Of a stretch of DNA of 24,312 nt, positions 1 through 6,917 are shown piece after piece. Origin of the DNA: Azoarcus sp. (lineage in GTDB: Bacteria; Pseudomonadota; Gammaproteobacteria; Burkholderiales; Rhodocyclaceae); NCBI GenBank assembly GCA_023230755.1, contig JALNWS010000041.1, forward strand, positions 1 to 24,312, written 5' to 3'. The position numbers and the translations under genes were made by a program. Under the pieces are notes generated by a model. It did no database searches and was not told the origin of the DNA. It saw nothing but the letters and a program-made list of their open reading frames with translations. The stretch's first letter is position 1, and each line of letters begins with the position of its first letter.

Positions 1-42
1 CGTACTGTTGGCGCCGGTGTCGTCGCCAAGATCATCGAGTAA
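1..42 (+). CDS. tuf: Elongation factor Tu, C-terminal end (partial)
   Basis: The first 13 codons read RTVGAGVVAKIIE followed by TAA, which is the conserved C-terminus of bacterial EF-Tu (part of the beta-barrel domain 3). EF-Tu carries aminoacyl-tRNA to the ribosome as a GTP complex. Only the tail lies in the window; the rest is upstream. A tuf copy directly before rpsJ is the usual betaproteobacterial order (rpsL-rpsG-fusA-tuf-rpsJ). The 57-base gap to rpsJ carries a hairpin but no clear promoter, so co-transcription is likely. Confidence 0.93.
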   Translation, partial: RTVGAGVVAKIIE

Positions 43-51
43 CATCAAAAC

Positions 52-77
52 TGCGCGGAGCCACTGGGTTCCGCGCA
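52..77 (+). promoter_or_regulatory. Hairpin between tuf and rpsJ
   Basis: TGCGCGGA (52-59) and TCCGCGCA (70-77) are perfect inverted repeats. One G-U and two G-C pairs (60-62 with 67-69) extend the stem to 11 bp with an ACTG loop. No T-tract follows, so it is not a standard terminator. It could be an mRNA processing, stability or attenuation element that sets rpsJ expression relative to tuf. The structure is seen in the sequence; the role is inferred. Confidence 0.5.
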
Positions 78-99
78 ATCGCTCTTTGGGAACAAAATC

Positions 100-411
100 A
101 TGCAAAGCCAGAAAATTCGCATCCGCCTGAAAGCTTTCGACTACCGACTGATCGATCAGTCGGCACTTGAAATCGTTGAAACTGCCAAGCGCACGGGCGC
201 TGTCGTTCGCGGGCCGGTGCCGCTGCCGACGCGTATCGAGCGTTTTGACCTGTTGCGTTCGCCGCACGTCAACAAGGCTTCGCGCGATCAGATGGAAATC
301 CGCACTCATCAGCGTCTGATGGACATCGTGGATCCGACCGACAAGACGGTCGATGCACTGATGAAGCTGGATCTTCCGGCGGGTGTGGATGTAGAGATCA
401 AGCTGCAGTAA
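100..411 (+). CDS. rpsJ: 30S ribosomal protein S10
   Basis: This 103-residue protein is the standard length for S10, which sits in the head of the small subunit and also acts as NusE in transcription antitermination. The N-terminus MQSQKIRIRLKAFDYRLID and the central RGPVPLPTRIERF segment are diagnostic of the family. The ATG at 100 is the family start; the ribosome-binding sequence before it is weak (GGGAAC). It is the first S10-operon gene, 57 bases after tuf and 114 bases before rplC. The larger downstream gap carries a promoter, so rpsJ may be transcribed mainly with tuf. Confidence 0.97.
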   Translation: MQSQKIRIRLKAFDYRLIDQSALEIVETAKRTGAVVRGPVPLPTRIERFDLLRSPHVNKASRDQMEIRTHQRLMDIVDPTDKTVDALMKLDLPAGVDVEIKLQ

Positions 412-420
412 TCATCAAGC

Positions 421-457
421 TTGCATTTATTTCGATAGGGCCGGTATAATCCGGCCC
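421..457 (+). promoter_or_regulatory. Promoter for rplC with the -10 box in the loop of a palindrome
   Basis: A perfect TATAAT lies at 445-450. Upstream, TTGCAT at 421-426 is a modest -35 match at 18-bp spacing. The -10 hexamer is exactly flanked by GGGCCGG (438-444) and CCGGCCC (451-457), a perfect 7-bp inverted repeat. Transcription should begin near 457, giving an rplC leader of about 69 bases. This would give rplC onward its own promoter, separate from tuf-rpsJ. Confidence 0.6.
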
Positions 458-490
458 TTGTGCCTTTTGGTGCAATTTATTTGTTCGACC

Positions 491-510
491 CCCGGTCAAT
501 CGAAACCGGG
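491..510 (+). promoter_or_regulatory. Hairpin in the rplC leader
   Basis: CCCGGT (491-496) and ACCGGG (505-510) form a perfect 6-bp stem with an 8-base loop. The stem ends just upstream of the rplC ribosome-binding site (AGGAG near 515-519, ATG at 526). A weaker hairpin with a TTTT loop and two G-U pairs lies at about 458-475. In E. coli, L4 controls the S10 operon by binding a leader RNA, so this short leader is a candidate control site. That role is only inferred from position. Confidence 0.4.
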
Positions 511-525
511 AATCAGGAGAAAAAA

Positions 526-1164
526 ATGAGTCTAGGCCTTGTAGGGCGCAAGGTCGGCATGACTCGCATCTTTGCTGAGGATGGCAGGTCCATTCCGGTG
601 ACGGTGCTTGACGTGTCCGACAATCGTGTGTCCCAGATCAAGACGCCTGAAACCGACGGCTATGCCGCGGTCCAGGTCGCTGTAGGTAAACGTCGCGCCA
701 GTCGCGTCGTCAAGTCGCTCGCCGGGCATCTCGCCAAGGCGGGTGTCGAGCCCTGCAGGATTCTGCGCGAGTTCCGCGTTGATTCCGAGCAAGTTGCCGG
801 CTTCAAGGCTGGTGATGCTGTAGGTGCAGATCTGTTTGCAGCCGGCCAGAAGGTCGATGTGACGGGTGTCACCATCGGTAAGGGTTTCTCCGGTGTTCAG
901 AAGCGCCACAACTTTGCATCGAACCGGGCGTCGCACGGTAACTCCGTGTCGCACAACTCGCCGGGTTCGATCGGTATGGCGCAGGACCCGGGTCGTGTGT
1001 TTCCTGGTAAGCGCATGGCTGGTCAATACGGCAACGTTCAGCGCACCACGCAGGGTCTTGAGATCGTTCGTGTGGATGTCGAGCGTCAACTGCTCCTGAT
1101 CAAGGGCGCGGTGCCGGGCTCCAAGGGTGGCGACGTTGTCGTTCGTCCCGCGGTCAAGGCTTGA
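526..1164 (+). CDS. rplC: 50S ribosomal protein L3
   Basis: L3 binds 23S rRNA early in 50S assembly and reaches toward the peptidyl transferase centre. The 212 residues begin MSLGLVGRKVGMTRIF. The loop segment around residues 138-170 (GNSVSHNSPGSIGMAQDPGR, then VFPGKRMAGQYG) is the family hallmark. Gln153 aligns with the glutamine methylated by PrmB in E. coli. The reading frame stays open upstream to 460, but the ATG at 526 matches the family N-terminus and has an AGGAG site. rplD follows after 14 bases. Confidence 0.97.
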   Translation: MSLGLVGRKVGMTRIFAEDGRSIPVTVLDVSDNRVSQIKTPETDGYAAVQVAVGKRRASRVVKSLAGHLAKAGVEPCRILREFRVDSEQVAGFKAGDAVGADLFAAGQKVDVTGVTIGKGFSGVQKRHNFASNRASHGNSVSHNSPGSIGMAQDPGRVFPGKRMAGQYGNVQRTTQGLEIVRVDVERQLLLIKGAVPGSKGGDVVVRPAVKA

Positions 1165-1178
1165 GGGGCGATTACGCA

Positions 1179-1799
1179 ATGGAACTGAAACTATTGAATG
1201 ATCAGGGTCAGCCCGCGTCGACGCTGCAGGCGTCTGACGTGCTGTTTGGCCGTGAATACAACGAAGCGCTGATTCACCAGCTCGTGACCGCCTACCAGGC
1301 GAATGCACGTTCGGGTAATCGTGCCCAGAAGGGACGCGCCGAGGTTAACAAGTCGACGCGCAAGCCTTTCCGTCAGAAGGGTACGGGCAATGCTCGTGCC
1401 GGTATGGCGTCCAGCCCGCTGTGGCGTGGCGGCGGCAAGATCTTCCCGAACTCGCCTGACGAGAACTTCTCGCAGAAAGTTAACCGCAAGATGTATCGCG
1501 CCGGTGTGGCTGCGATCCTCTCGCAGCTGGCTCGCGAAGACCGTCTTGCTGTCGTCGAGGATTTCAGCATCGAAGCGCCGAAGACGCGCATGCTGGTTCA
1601 GAAGCTCAAGGGTATGGGTCTGGACTCCGTGCTGGTGATCACCGATGGCCTGGATGAGAACCTGTTCTTGTCCTCGCGCAACCTGAATCAGGTGTTGGTG
1701 CTCGACGTTCACGAGGCCGATCCGGTTTCGCTGGTGCGTTTCCCGAAGGTGCTCGTCACCAAGGGTGCGCTGGCAAAGATGGAGGAATCGTGGCAATGA
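1179..1799 (+). CDS. rplD: 50S ribosomal protein L4
   Basis: L4 is a 206-residue 23S rRNA-binding protein that helps line the exit tunnel. In E. coli it is also the autogenous repressor of the S10 operon. The extended-loop sequence KPFRQKGTGNARAG (about residues 63-76) is the diagnostic L4 segment. The ATG at 1179 (MELKLLNDQGQ) is chosen over an in-frame TTG at 1161 because it matches the family start. The stop codon overlaps the rplW start, which implies translational coupling. Confidence 0.97.
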   Translation: MELKLLNDQGQPASTLQASDVLFGREYNEALIHQLVTAYQANARSGNRAQKGRAEVNKSTRKPFRQKGTGNARAGMASSPLWRGGGKIFPNSPDENFSQKVNRKMYRAGVAAILSQLAREDRLAVVEDFSIEAPKTRMLVQKLKGMGLDSVLVITDGLDENLFLSSRNLNQVLVLDVHEADPVSLVRFPKVLVTKGALAKMEESWQ

Positions 1800-2101
1800 G
1801 CGCTATTACTCAGGAGCGTCTGCTGCAGGTGTTGCTCGCCCCGCAGATCTCCGAAAAGGCGACCTATGTCGCCGACAAGAACGAGCAGGTGGTGTTCAAG
1901 GTCGCGTCTGACGCAACCAAGCCCGAAGTGAAGGCGGCTGTCGAGCTGCTGTTCAAGGTGCAGGTTGAGTCAGTTCAGGTCCTGAATGTCAAGGGCAAGG
2001 TCAAGCGTTCGGGTCGTACGATCGGTCGTCGCAAAGACTGGAAGAAGGCCTTCGTTTGCCTCAAGCCCGGCCAGGAAATCAACTTTGCGGCTGGGGAGTA
2101 A
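1796..2101 (+). CDS. rplW: 50S ribosomal protein L23
   Basis: L23 lies at the tunnel exit and is the docking site for trigger factor and SRP. The protein starts MSAITQERLLQVLLAPQISE; the APQISEKAT segment and the C-terminal KVKRSGRTIGRRKDWKKAFV are typical. The start is ambiguous. GTG at 1790 and ATG at 1796 are in frame after GGAGG (1781-1785), at spacings of 4 and 10 bases. I prefer 1796 because it matches the family N-terminus and forms an ATGA overlap with rplD. The difference is two residues. Confidence 0.96.
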   Translation: MSAITQERLLQVLLAPQISEKATYVADKNEQVVFKVASDATKPEVKAAVELLFKVQVESVQVLNVKGKVKRSGRTIGRRKDWKKAFVCLKPGQEINFAAGE

Positions 2102-2107
2102 TCAATT

Positions 2108-2935
2108 ATGGCACTGGTAAAACTCAAGCCTACCTCCGCCGGCCGTCGCTCGATGGTCAAGGTGGTCAACGCCGATCTGTACAAGGGCCGTCCCTTCGAC
2201 AGTCTGCTCGAGAAGAAGAGCAGCAAGGCTGGCCGTAACAACTCGGGTCGCATCACGGTGCGTCACCAGGGTGGTGGCCACAAGCAGCACTACCGCGTCA
2301 TCGATTTCCGTCGCAACAAGGACGGTGTCGTTGCAAAGGTCGAGCGCATCGAATATGACCCGAACCGTTCGGCAAACATCGCACTGCTTTGCTACGCCGA
2401 TGGTGAGCGCCGTTACATTATCGCCCCGCGTGGTGTGGTGGTTGGTCAGCAGGTCGTAAGTGGTGTCGAGGCCCCGATCAAGGCCGGAAATGCACTGCCG
2501 ATCCGGAACATCCCGGTCGGTTCCACGATTCACTGCGTGGAAATGATGCCTGGCAAGGGTGCGCAGATGGCGCGCGCTGCAGGTACTTCGGTTCAGCTGC
2601 TTGCACGTGAGGGTGTTTACGCCCAGCTGCGTCTGCGCTCTGGCGAAATTCGACGTGTTCACGTCGAGTGCCGCGCAACGATCGGCGAAGTCGGTAACGA
2701 AGAGCACAGCCTGCGCAAGATCGGCAAGGCCGGTGCAAACCGCTGGCGCGGCATCCGCCCGACGGTTCGTGGTGTTGCCATGAACCCGGTGGATCACCCG
2801 CATGGTGGTGGTGAAGGTCGTACCGGCGAAGGTCGCGTTTCGGTCAGCCCGTGGGGCACGCCTGCTAAGGGTTATCGTACCCGCAGCAACAAGCGTACCG
2901 ACACGATGATCGTGCAGCGTCGTCACAAGCGTTAA
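2108..2935 (+). CDS. rplB: 50S ribosomal protein L2
   Basis: L2 is among the most conserved ribosomal proteins and is needed for subunit association and peptidyl transferase assembly. At 275 residues it has the usual length. The C-terminal HPHGGGEGR motif (residues 230-238) is present; His230 corresponds to the critical E. coli His229. The N-terminal GRITVRHQGGGHKQHYR segment also matches. It lies 6 bases after rplW and 10 bases before rpsS. Confidence 0.98.
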   Translation: MALVKLKPTSAGRRSMVKVVNADLYKGRPFDSLLEKKSSKAGRNNSGRITVRHQGGGHKQHYRVIDFRRNKDGVVAKVERIEYDPNRSANIALLCYADGERRYIIAPRGVVVGQQVVSGVEAPIKAGNALPIRNIPVGSTIHCVEMMPGKGAQMARAAGTSVQLLAREGVYAQLRLRSGEIRRVHVECRATIGEVGNEEHSLRKIGKAGANRWRGIRPTVRGVAMNPVDHPHGGGEGRTGEGRVSVSPWGTPAKGYRTRSNKRTDTMIVQRRHKR

Positions 2936-2945
2936 GGGGTAACAG

Positions 2946-3221
2946 ATGGCACGTTCTATTAAGAAAGGCCCGTTCATCGACGCGCACCTTCTGAAGAAGG
3001 TCGACGCCGCACGGGCGAGCAACGACAAGCGTCCGGTAAAGACCTGGTCGCGTCGTTCCACCGTCCTGCCCGACTTTGTCGGCCTGACGATTGCAGTCCA
3101 CAACGGTCGTCAGCACATCCCGGTCTACGTGTCCGAGAACATGGTTGGCCACAAGCTGGGCGAGTTCGCTCTGACGCGTACCTTCAAGGGTCACGCTGCG
3201 AGCAAGAAGGCGAAGAGGTAA
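2946..3221 (+). CDS. rpsS: 30S ribosomal protein S19
   Basis: S19 is a 91-residue protein of the 30S head that works with S13 near the A-site finger. The start MARSIKKGPFIDAHLLKKV and the GLTIAVHNGRQHIPVYVSENMVGHKLGEF core are characteristic. The end is lysine-rich (ASKKAKR). The next gene, rplV, begins two bases after the stop. Confidence 0.97.
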   Translation: MARSIKKGPFIDAHLLKKVDAARASNDKRPVKTWSRRSTVLPDFVGLTIAVHNGRQHIPVYVSENMVGHKLGEFALTRTFKGHAASKKAKR

Positions 3222-3223
3222 TC

Positions 3224-3553
3224 ATGGAAACCAAAGCAATTCTCCGTGGTGTTCGCCTCTCTGCACAGAAGGGTCGCCTGGTGGCTGATCTGGTCCGCGG
3301 TCGTTCCGTTGATCAGGCGCTGAATGTCCTGGCTTTTTCGCCGAAAAAGGGCGCAAAGATCATTCGCAAGGTTGTCGAGTCGGCAATCGCGAACGCCGAG
3401 CACAATGACGGTGCCGATATCGATGCGCTGAAGGTCAAAACGATTCATGTGGAAGAGGGCACAACCCTCAAGCGCTTCACTGCGCGTGCAAAAGGGCGTG
3501 GAAATCGTATTTCCAAGCCTACCTGCCACATTTACGTGACCGTCGGCGAGTAA
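3224..3553 (+). CDS. rplV: 50S ribosomal protein L22
   Basis: L22 has a globular surface domain and a long beta-hairpin in the exit tunnel, where macrolide-resistance mutations map in other species. The 109 residues are the normal length. The LSAQKGRLVADLVRG segment (residues 12-26) and the hairpin region with RFTARAKGRGNRISKPTCHI are both visible. A strong AAGGAGG site for rpsC begins in its stop region, so the two genes are closely coupled. Confidence 0.97.
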   Translation: METKAILRGVRLSAQKGRLVADLVRGRSVDQALNVLAFSPKKGAKIIRKVVESAIANAEHNDGADIDALKVKTIHVEEGTTLKRFTARAKGRGNRISKPTCHIYVTVGE

Positions 3554-3562
3554 GGAGGATAT

Positions 3563-4318
3563 ATGGGTCAGAAAATACATCCCACCGGATTCCGCCTCGC
3601 CGTTACGCGTGACTGGACTTCCCGCTGGTACGCATCGAGCCAGGATTTCGCGAAAATGCTTCAGGAAGACCTGAAGGTTCGTGATTACCTCAAGAAGCGT
3701 CTTTCGCATGCTTCCGTGGCGCGTGTTGTAATTGAGCGTCCTGCCAAGAACGCACGGATCACGCTGTACAGCGCGCGTCCGGGCGTGGTTATCGGCAAGA
3801 AGGGCGAAGACATCGAGGCGCTCAAGCGCGATCTGCAGCGGATCGTCGGCGTTCCCGTGCATGTGAATATCGAAGAAGTTCGCAAGCCCGAAATCGATGC
3901 CAAGCTGATCGCTGATTCGATCGCGCAACAGCTCGAGAAGCGGATCATGTTCCGTCGCGCGATGAAGCGTGCGATGCAGAACGCCATGCGTCTTGGCGCC
4001 CAAGGTATCAAGATCATGAGTGCCGGTCGTCTCAACGGCGCCGAGATCGCGCGTACCGAGTGGTACCGTGAAGGTCGTGTGCCGCTGCACACCCTCCGTG
4101 CAAACATCGATTACGGTGTTTCCGAAGCCAAGACCACCTACGGCATCATCGGCATCAAGGTCTGGGTTTACAAGGGCGAGATGCTTGGTCGCAACGAGCA
4201 GCCGGTGGTCGCAGAACCCGAAGCCGATAACCGTCGTGGCCGCCGTGGCGCGCCCCGTGATGGTGAAGGCCGTCCGGGTCGGCGTCCCGCTCGCCGCGAA
4301 GATAGCAGGAGTGAATGA
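3563..4318 (+). CDS. rpsC: 30S ribosomal protein S3
   Basis: S3 sits at the mRNA entry site and has helicase-like activity with S4 and S5. It starts MGQKIHPTGFRLAVTRDW. A KH domain is visible with VVIGKKGEDIEALKR (GKKG at residues 78-81). At 251 residues it is longer than E. coli S3 (233). The extra length is a C-terminal tail from about residue 217, rich in Arg, Gly, Pro, Asp and Glu and probably disordered. Long basic S3 tails are common in betaproteobacteria. AAGGAGG at 3552-3558 precedes the ATG. Confidence 0.97.
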   Translation: MGQKIHPTGFRLAVTRDWTSRWYASSQDFAKMLQEDLKVRDYLKKRLSHASVARVVIERPAKNARITLYSARPGVVIGKKGEDIEALKRDLQRIVGVPVHVNIEEVRKPEIDAKLIADSIAQQLEKRIMFRRAMKRAMQNAMRLGAQGIKIMSAGRLNGAEIARTEWYREGRVPLHTLRANIDYGVSEAKTTYGIIGIKVWVYKGEMLGRNEQPVVAEPEADNRRGRRGAPRDGEGRPGRRPARREDSRSE

Positions 4319-4737
4319 TGCTGCAGCCGTCGAGAAGAAAGTATCGTAAGGAGCAGAAAGGCCGCAACACGGGTGTTGCCACCCGTGGCGCCAAGGTCAG
4401 CTTCGGTGATTTCGGCCTTAAGGCAGTTGGCCGCGGTCGTCTGACTGCTCGTCAGATCGAAGCGGCGCGTCGTGCAATGACGCGTCACATCAAGCGTGGT
4501 GGCCGGATCTGGATCCGGATTTTCCCGGACAAGCCGATTTCGCGTAAGCCGGCTGAGGTTCGAATGGGTAACGGTAAGGGCAATCCCGAGTACTGGGTCG
4601 CTGAGATTCAGCCGGGCAAGGTGCTCTACGAAATGGATGGTGTCGACGAAGCGCTCGCGCGTGAAGCTTTCCGGCTTGCCGCCGCCAAGCTTCCGCTTGA
4701 GACCGTATTTGTGACCCGTCAGTTGGGGCAAGCATGA
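4318..4737 (+). CDS. rplP: 50S ribosomal protein L16
   Basis: L16 organises 23S rRNA around the A-site tRNA. It begins MLQPSRRKYRKEQKGRNTG, the exact family start. Two adjacent ATGs exist at 4315 and 4318. I chose 4318 because it gives MLQP and sits 6 bases after AGGAG (4307-4311), whereas 4315 sits only 3 bases after it. The KPAEVRMGNGKGNPEYWV segment contains the arginine that is hydroxylated in E. coli L16. The start overlaps the rpsC stop by one base and the end overlaps rpmC by four. Confidence 0.97.
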   Translation: MLQPSRRKYRKEQKGRNTGVATRGAKVSFGDFGLKAVGRGRLTARQIEAARRAMTRHIKRGGRIWIRIFPDKPISRKPAEVRMGNGKGNPEYWVAEIQPGKVLYEMDGVDEALAREAFRLAAAKLPLETVFVTRQLGQA

Positions 4738-4925
4738 AAGCGAGTGAACTCCGCGCCAAGAGCGCAGATGAATTGAACCAGGAGTTGCTCGAGCTGTTGA
4801 AAGCGCAGTTTTCGCTGCGTATGCAACTTGCAACACAGCAGCTTGGCAACACGAGCCAAATGGGTAAGGTGCGTCGCGACATCGCGCGTGTCCGTACGCT
4901 CCTTCGCGAAAAGGCGGGTGCATAA
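4734..4925 (+). CDS. rpmC: 50S ribosomal protein L29
   Basis: This 63-residue alpha-helical hairpin protein lies next to L23 at the tunnel exit. It reads MKASELRAKSADELNQELLE, then a second helix containing the family signature QLGNTSQMGKVRRDIARVRTL. Its ATG forms an ATGA overlap with the rplP stop, and its own stop shares one base with the rpsQ start, so translation of all three is coupled. Confidence 0.96.
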   Translation: MKASELRAKSADELNQELLELLKAQFSLRMQLATQQLGNTSQMGKVRRDIARVRTLLREKAGA

Positions 4926-5194
4926 TGAGCGAGCAAGCAGAAAAGGTTCGCCGCGCCCTCGTCGGGCGTGTCGTGAGCGACAAGATGGATAAGACGGTTA
5001 CCGTTCTGGTCGAACGCCGGGTCAAGCACCCGCTGTACGGCAAGATCATTACCCGTTCTGCCAAGTACCACGCGCATGTTGAAGATGGCGCTGCAACGCA
5101 GGGCGACCTCGTCGAAATCGAAGAGTGTCGTCCGCTGTCGCGGACCAAAACCTGGCGTGTAACGCAAGTGCTCGAAAAGGCACGTGTGATCTGA
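4925..5194 (+). CDS. rpsQ: 30S ribosomal protein S17
   Basis: S17 is an OB-fold protein that binds 16S rRNA early in 30S assembly. The 89 residues include the family core RALVGRVVSDKMDKTVTVLV and the loop HPLYGKIITRSAKYHAHVE. It is the last gene of the S10 operon. A 150-base gap follows, with a promoter and structured leader that mark the start of the spc operon, as in E. coli. Confidence 0.97.
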   Translation: MSEQAEKVRRALVGRVVSDKMDKTVTVLVERRVKHPLYGKIITRSAKYHAHVEDGAATQGDLVEIEECRPLSRTKTWRVTQVLEKARVI

Positions 5195-5220
5195 TCAGGT
5201 TGGTTTGCAATTTTTGCAGG

Positions 5221-5255
5221 AACAGCTTGGCGCTCCGGTGCCAAGCTGTTATACT
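5221..5255 (+). promoter_or_regulatory. spc operon promoter overlapped by a long hairpin
   Basis: TTGGCG (5227-5232, 4/6 match to the -35 box) and TATACT (5250-5255, 5/6 match to the -10 box) are separated by exactly 17 bp. This gives transcription from about 5262, ahead of rplN. The same DNA is an 11-bp perfect inverted repeat (5221-5231 with 5240-5250). One G-U and one C-G pair extend it around a C(UCCG)G loop, a UNCG-type tetraloop. Read-through RNA from rpsQ would fold this hairpin, while RNA started here would not contain it. Confidence 0.65.
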
Positions 5256-5271
5256 TTCAAATCTTGCTCCG

Positions 5272-5305
5272 GGATTCGTCGGGGCATCCTACCCTGACGG
5301 GTTCC
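5272..5305 (+). promoter_or_regulatory. Imperfect hairpin in the spc leader RNA
   Basis: Bases 5272-5283 can pair with 5292-5305: GGA with TCC at the base, then a helix containing CGTC/GACG and GGG/CCC. The stem has two G-U pairs and two single-base bulges. The loop is about 8 bases. It lies between the predicted start site and the rplN ribosome-binding site (GGAG near 5332). It may be regulatory, but I do not recognise it as a known ribosomal-protein binding site. Confidence 0.3.
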
Positions 5306-5344
5306 AATACTGACCGCGCTGCGGGATAAGTTGGAGATAAATTC

Positions 5345-5713
<369 letters not shown>

Positions 5714-5725
5714 GGAGTCGATGAG

Positions 5726-6043
5726 ATGAACAAGATCCGCAAGGGTGATGAAGTTGTGGTGCTGGCGGGCAAGGACCGTGGGCGCCGTGGCTCGGTGCTG
5801 CGTCGTGTAGATGACGAGCGTCTGGTGGTTGAGGGTGTGAACCGGGTGAAGAAGCATGTTCGCCCGAATCCCCTCAAGGGTGAGGTCGGTGGCATTGTCG
5901 AGAAAGAAATGCCGATCCATGTTTCGAACATCGCGCTGTTCAATCCCGCGTCGCAGAAAGCTGACCGCGTCGGGATCAAAGTGCTTGAGGATGGCCGCAA
6001 GGCGCGTTTCTTCAAGTCGAATGGCGAGCTGGTGGATGCGTAA
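5726..6043 (+). CDS. rplX: 50S ribosomal protein L24
   Basis: L24 starts 50S assembly by binding the 5' end of 23S rRNA. The 105 residues contain a KOW motif near the start (KIRKGDEVVVLAGKDRGRRG, residues 3-22), followed by VNRVKKHVRPN. The end carries the GRKARFFKSNGE segment. It is 12 bases after rplN and 9 bases before rplE. Confidence 0.97.
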   Translation: MNKIRKGDEVVVLAGKDRGRRGSVLRRVDDERLVVEGVNRVKKHVRPNPLKGEVGGIVEKEMPIHVSNIALFNPASQKADRVGIKVLEDGRKARFFKSNGELVDA

Positions 6044-6052
6044 GGAGTGACA

Positions 6053-6592
6053 ATGGCTCGCTTGCAACAAGTTTACAAGGACGCTGTAGTGCCCGAACTG
6101 CTCAAGCAGTTTGGCTACAAGTCCATTATGGAAGTGCCGCGCATCACCAAGATCACCTTGAATATGGGTGTTGGTGAGGCTGTTGGTGACAAGAAAGTGC
6201 TCGAGCACGCGATTGGCGATATGACCAAGATTGCTGGTCAGAAGCCGGTAGCGACGAAAGCGCGCAAGTCGATTGCTGGCTTCAAGATTCGTGATGGCTA
6301 TCCGATCGGCTGCATGGTCACCCTGCGTGGTCCCAAGATGTACGAATTCCTCGATCGACTGGTGACGATTGCGTTGCCGCGCGTTCGTGACTTCCGTGGT
6401 ATTGCTGCCAAGGGCTTTGATGGCCGTGGTAACTATAACCTGGGCGTCAAAGAGCAGATCATCTTCCCGGAAATCGAGTACGACAAGATCGACGCGCTGC
6501 GCGGGATGAACATCAGCATCACGACGACGGCTAAGAATGACCAGGAAGCGCGTGCGCTGCTGGGTGCGTTCAAGTTCCCGTTCAAGAATTGA
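6053..6592 (+). CDS. rplE: 50S ribosomal protein L5
   Basis: L5 binds 5S rRNA and contacts P-site tRNA. The ATG at 6053 gives MARLQQVYKDAVVPELLKQF and 179 residues, identical in length to E. coli L5. An in-frame GTG at 6047 is rejected because it overlaps the ribosome-binding site (AAGGAG) and would add two non-family residues. Diagnostic segments are ITLNMGVGEA, ARKSIAGFKIRDGYPIGC and NYNLGVKEQIIFPEI. In E. coli the S8 repressor binds mRNA near the rplE start; no matching structure is evident here. Confidence 0.97.
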   Translation: MARLQQVYKDAVVPELLKQFGYKSIMEVPRITKITLNMGVGEAVGDKKVLEHAIGDMTKIAGQKPVATKARKSIAGFKIRDGYPIGCMVTLRGPKMYEFLDRLVTIALPRVRDFRGIAAKGFDGRGNYNLGVKEQIIFPEIEYDKIDALRGMNISITTTAKNDQEARALLGAFKFPFKN

Positions 6593-6599
6593 GGGTGAT

Positions 6600-6905
6600 A
6601 TGGCGAAACTTGCTCTGATCAATCGTGAAGAAAAGCGCCGCAAGACGGTGGAAAAGTACGCCGCCAAGCGTGCTGCGCTCAATGCACAGATCAACGATAT
6701 GAAGCTGTCGGATGAAGAGCGCATGTCCGCTCGCCTTGCGCTGCAGCAGTTGCCGCGTAATTCGAGTCCTTCGCGTGGTCGTAACCGCTGCGCTTTGACG
6801 GGTCGTCCGCGTGGCGTTTTCCGTAAGTTTGGTCTGTGTCGTAACAAGCTGCGCGAGATTGCCTTCCGCGGTGAAGTACCTGGCATGACCAAGGCGAGCT
6901 GGTAA
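6600..6905 (+). CDS. rpsN: 30S ribosomal protein S14 (long, zinc-free form)
   Basis: S14 is in the 30S head near S19 and S3. The ATG at 6600 gives MAKLALINREEKRRKTV and 101 residues, the long form. Open frame upstream to 6537 is only the overlap with rplE. The C-terminal region NRCALTGRPRGVFRKFGLCRN lacks the two CXXC zinc pairs of the short S14 form, so this is the C-minus type. A GAGGGTG ribosome-binding site overlaps the rplE end. Confidence 0.97.
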   Translation: MAKLALINREEKRRKTVEKYAAKRAALNAQINDMKLSDEERMSARLALQQLPRNSSPSRGRNRCALTGRPRGVFRKFGLCRNKLREIAFRGEVPGMTKASW

Positions 6906-6917
6906 GGAGAATAAAAG

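Noticed and set aside
2102..3103. A 333-codon open frame on the minus strand across rplB and rpsS
   Set aside because: It is antisense to two clear ribosomal protein genes and its translation resembles no family. Biased codon use in the ribosomal genes keeps the opposite strand open.
4168..5244. A 358-codon minus-strand frame across rplP, rpmC and rpsQ
   Set aside because: It is antisense to overlapping conserved genes and has no family resemblance.
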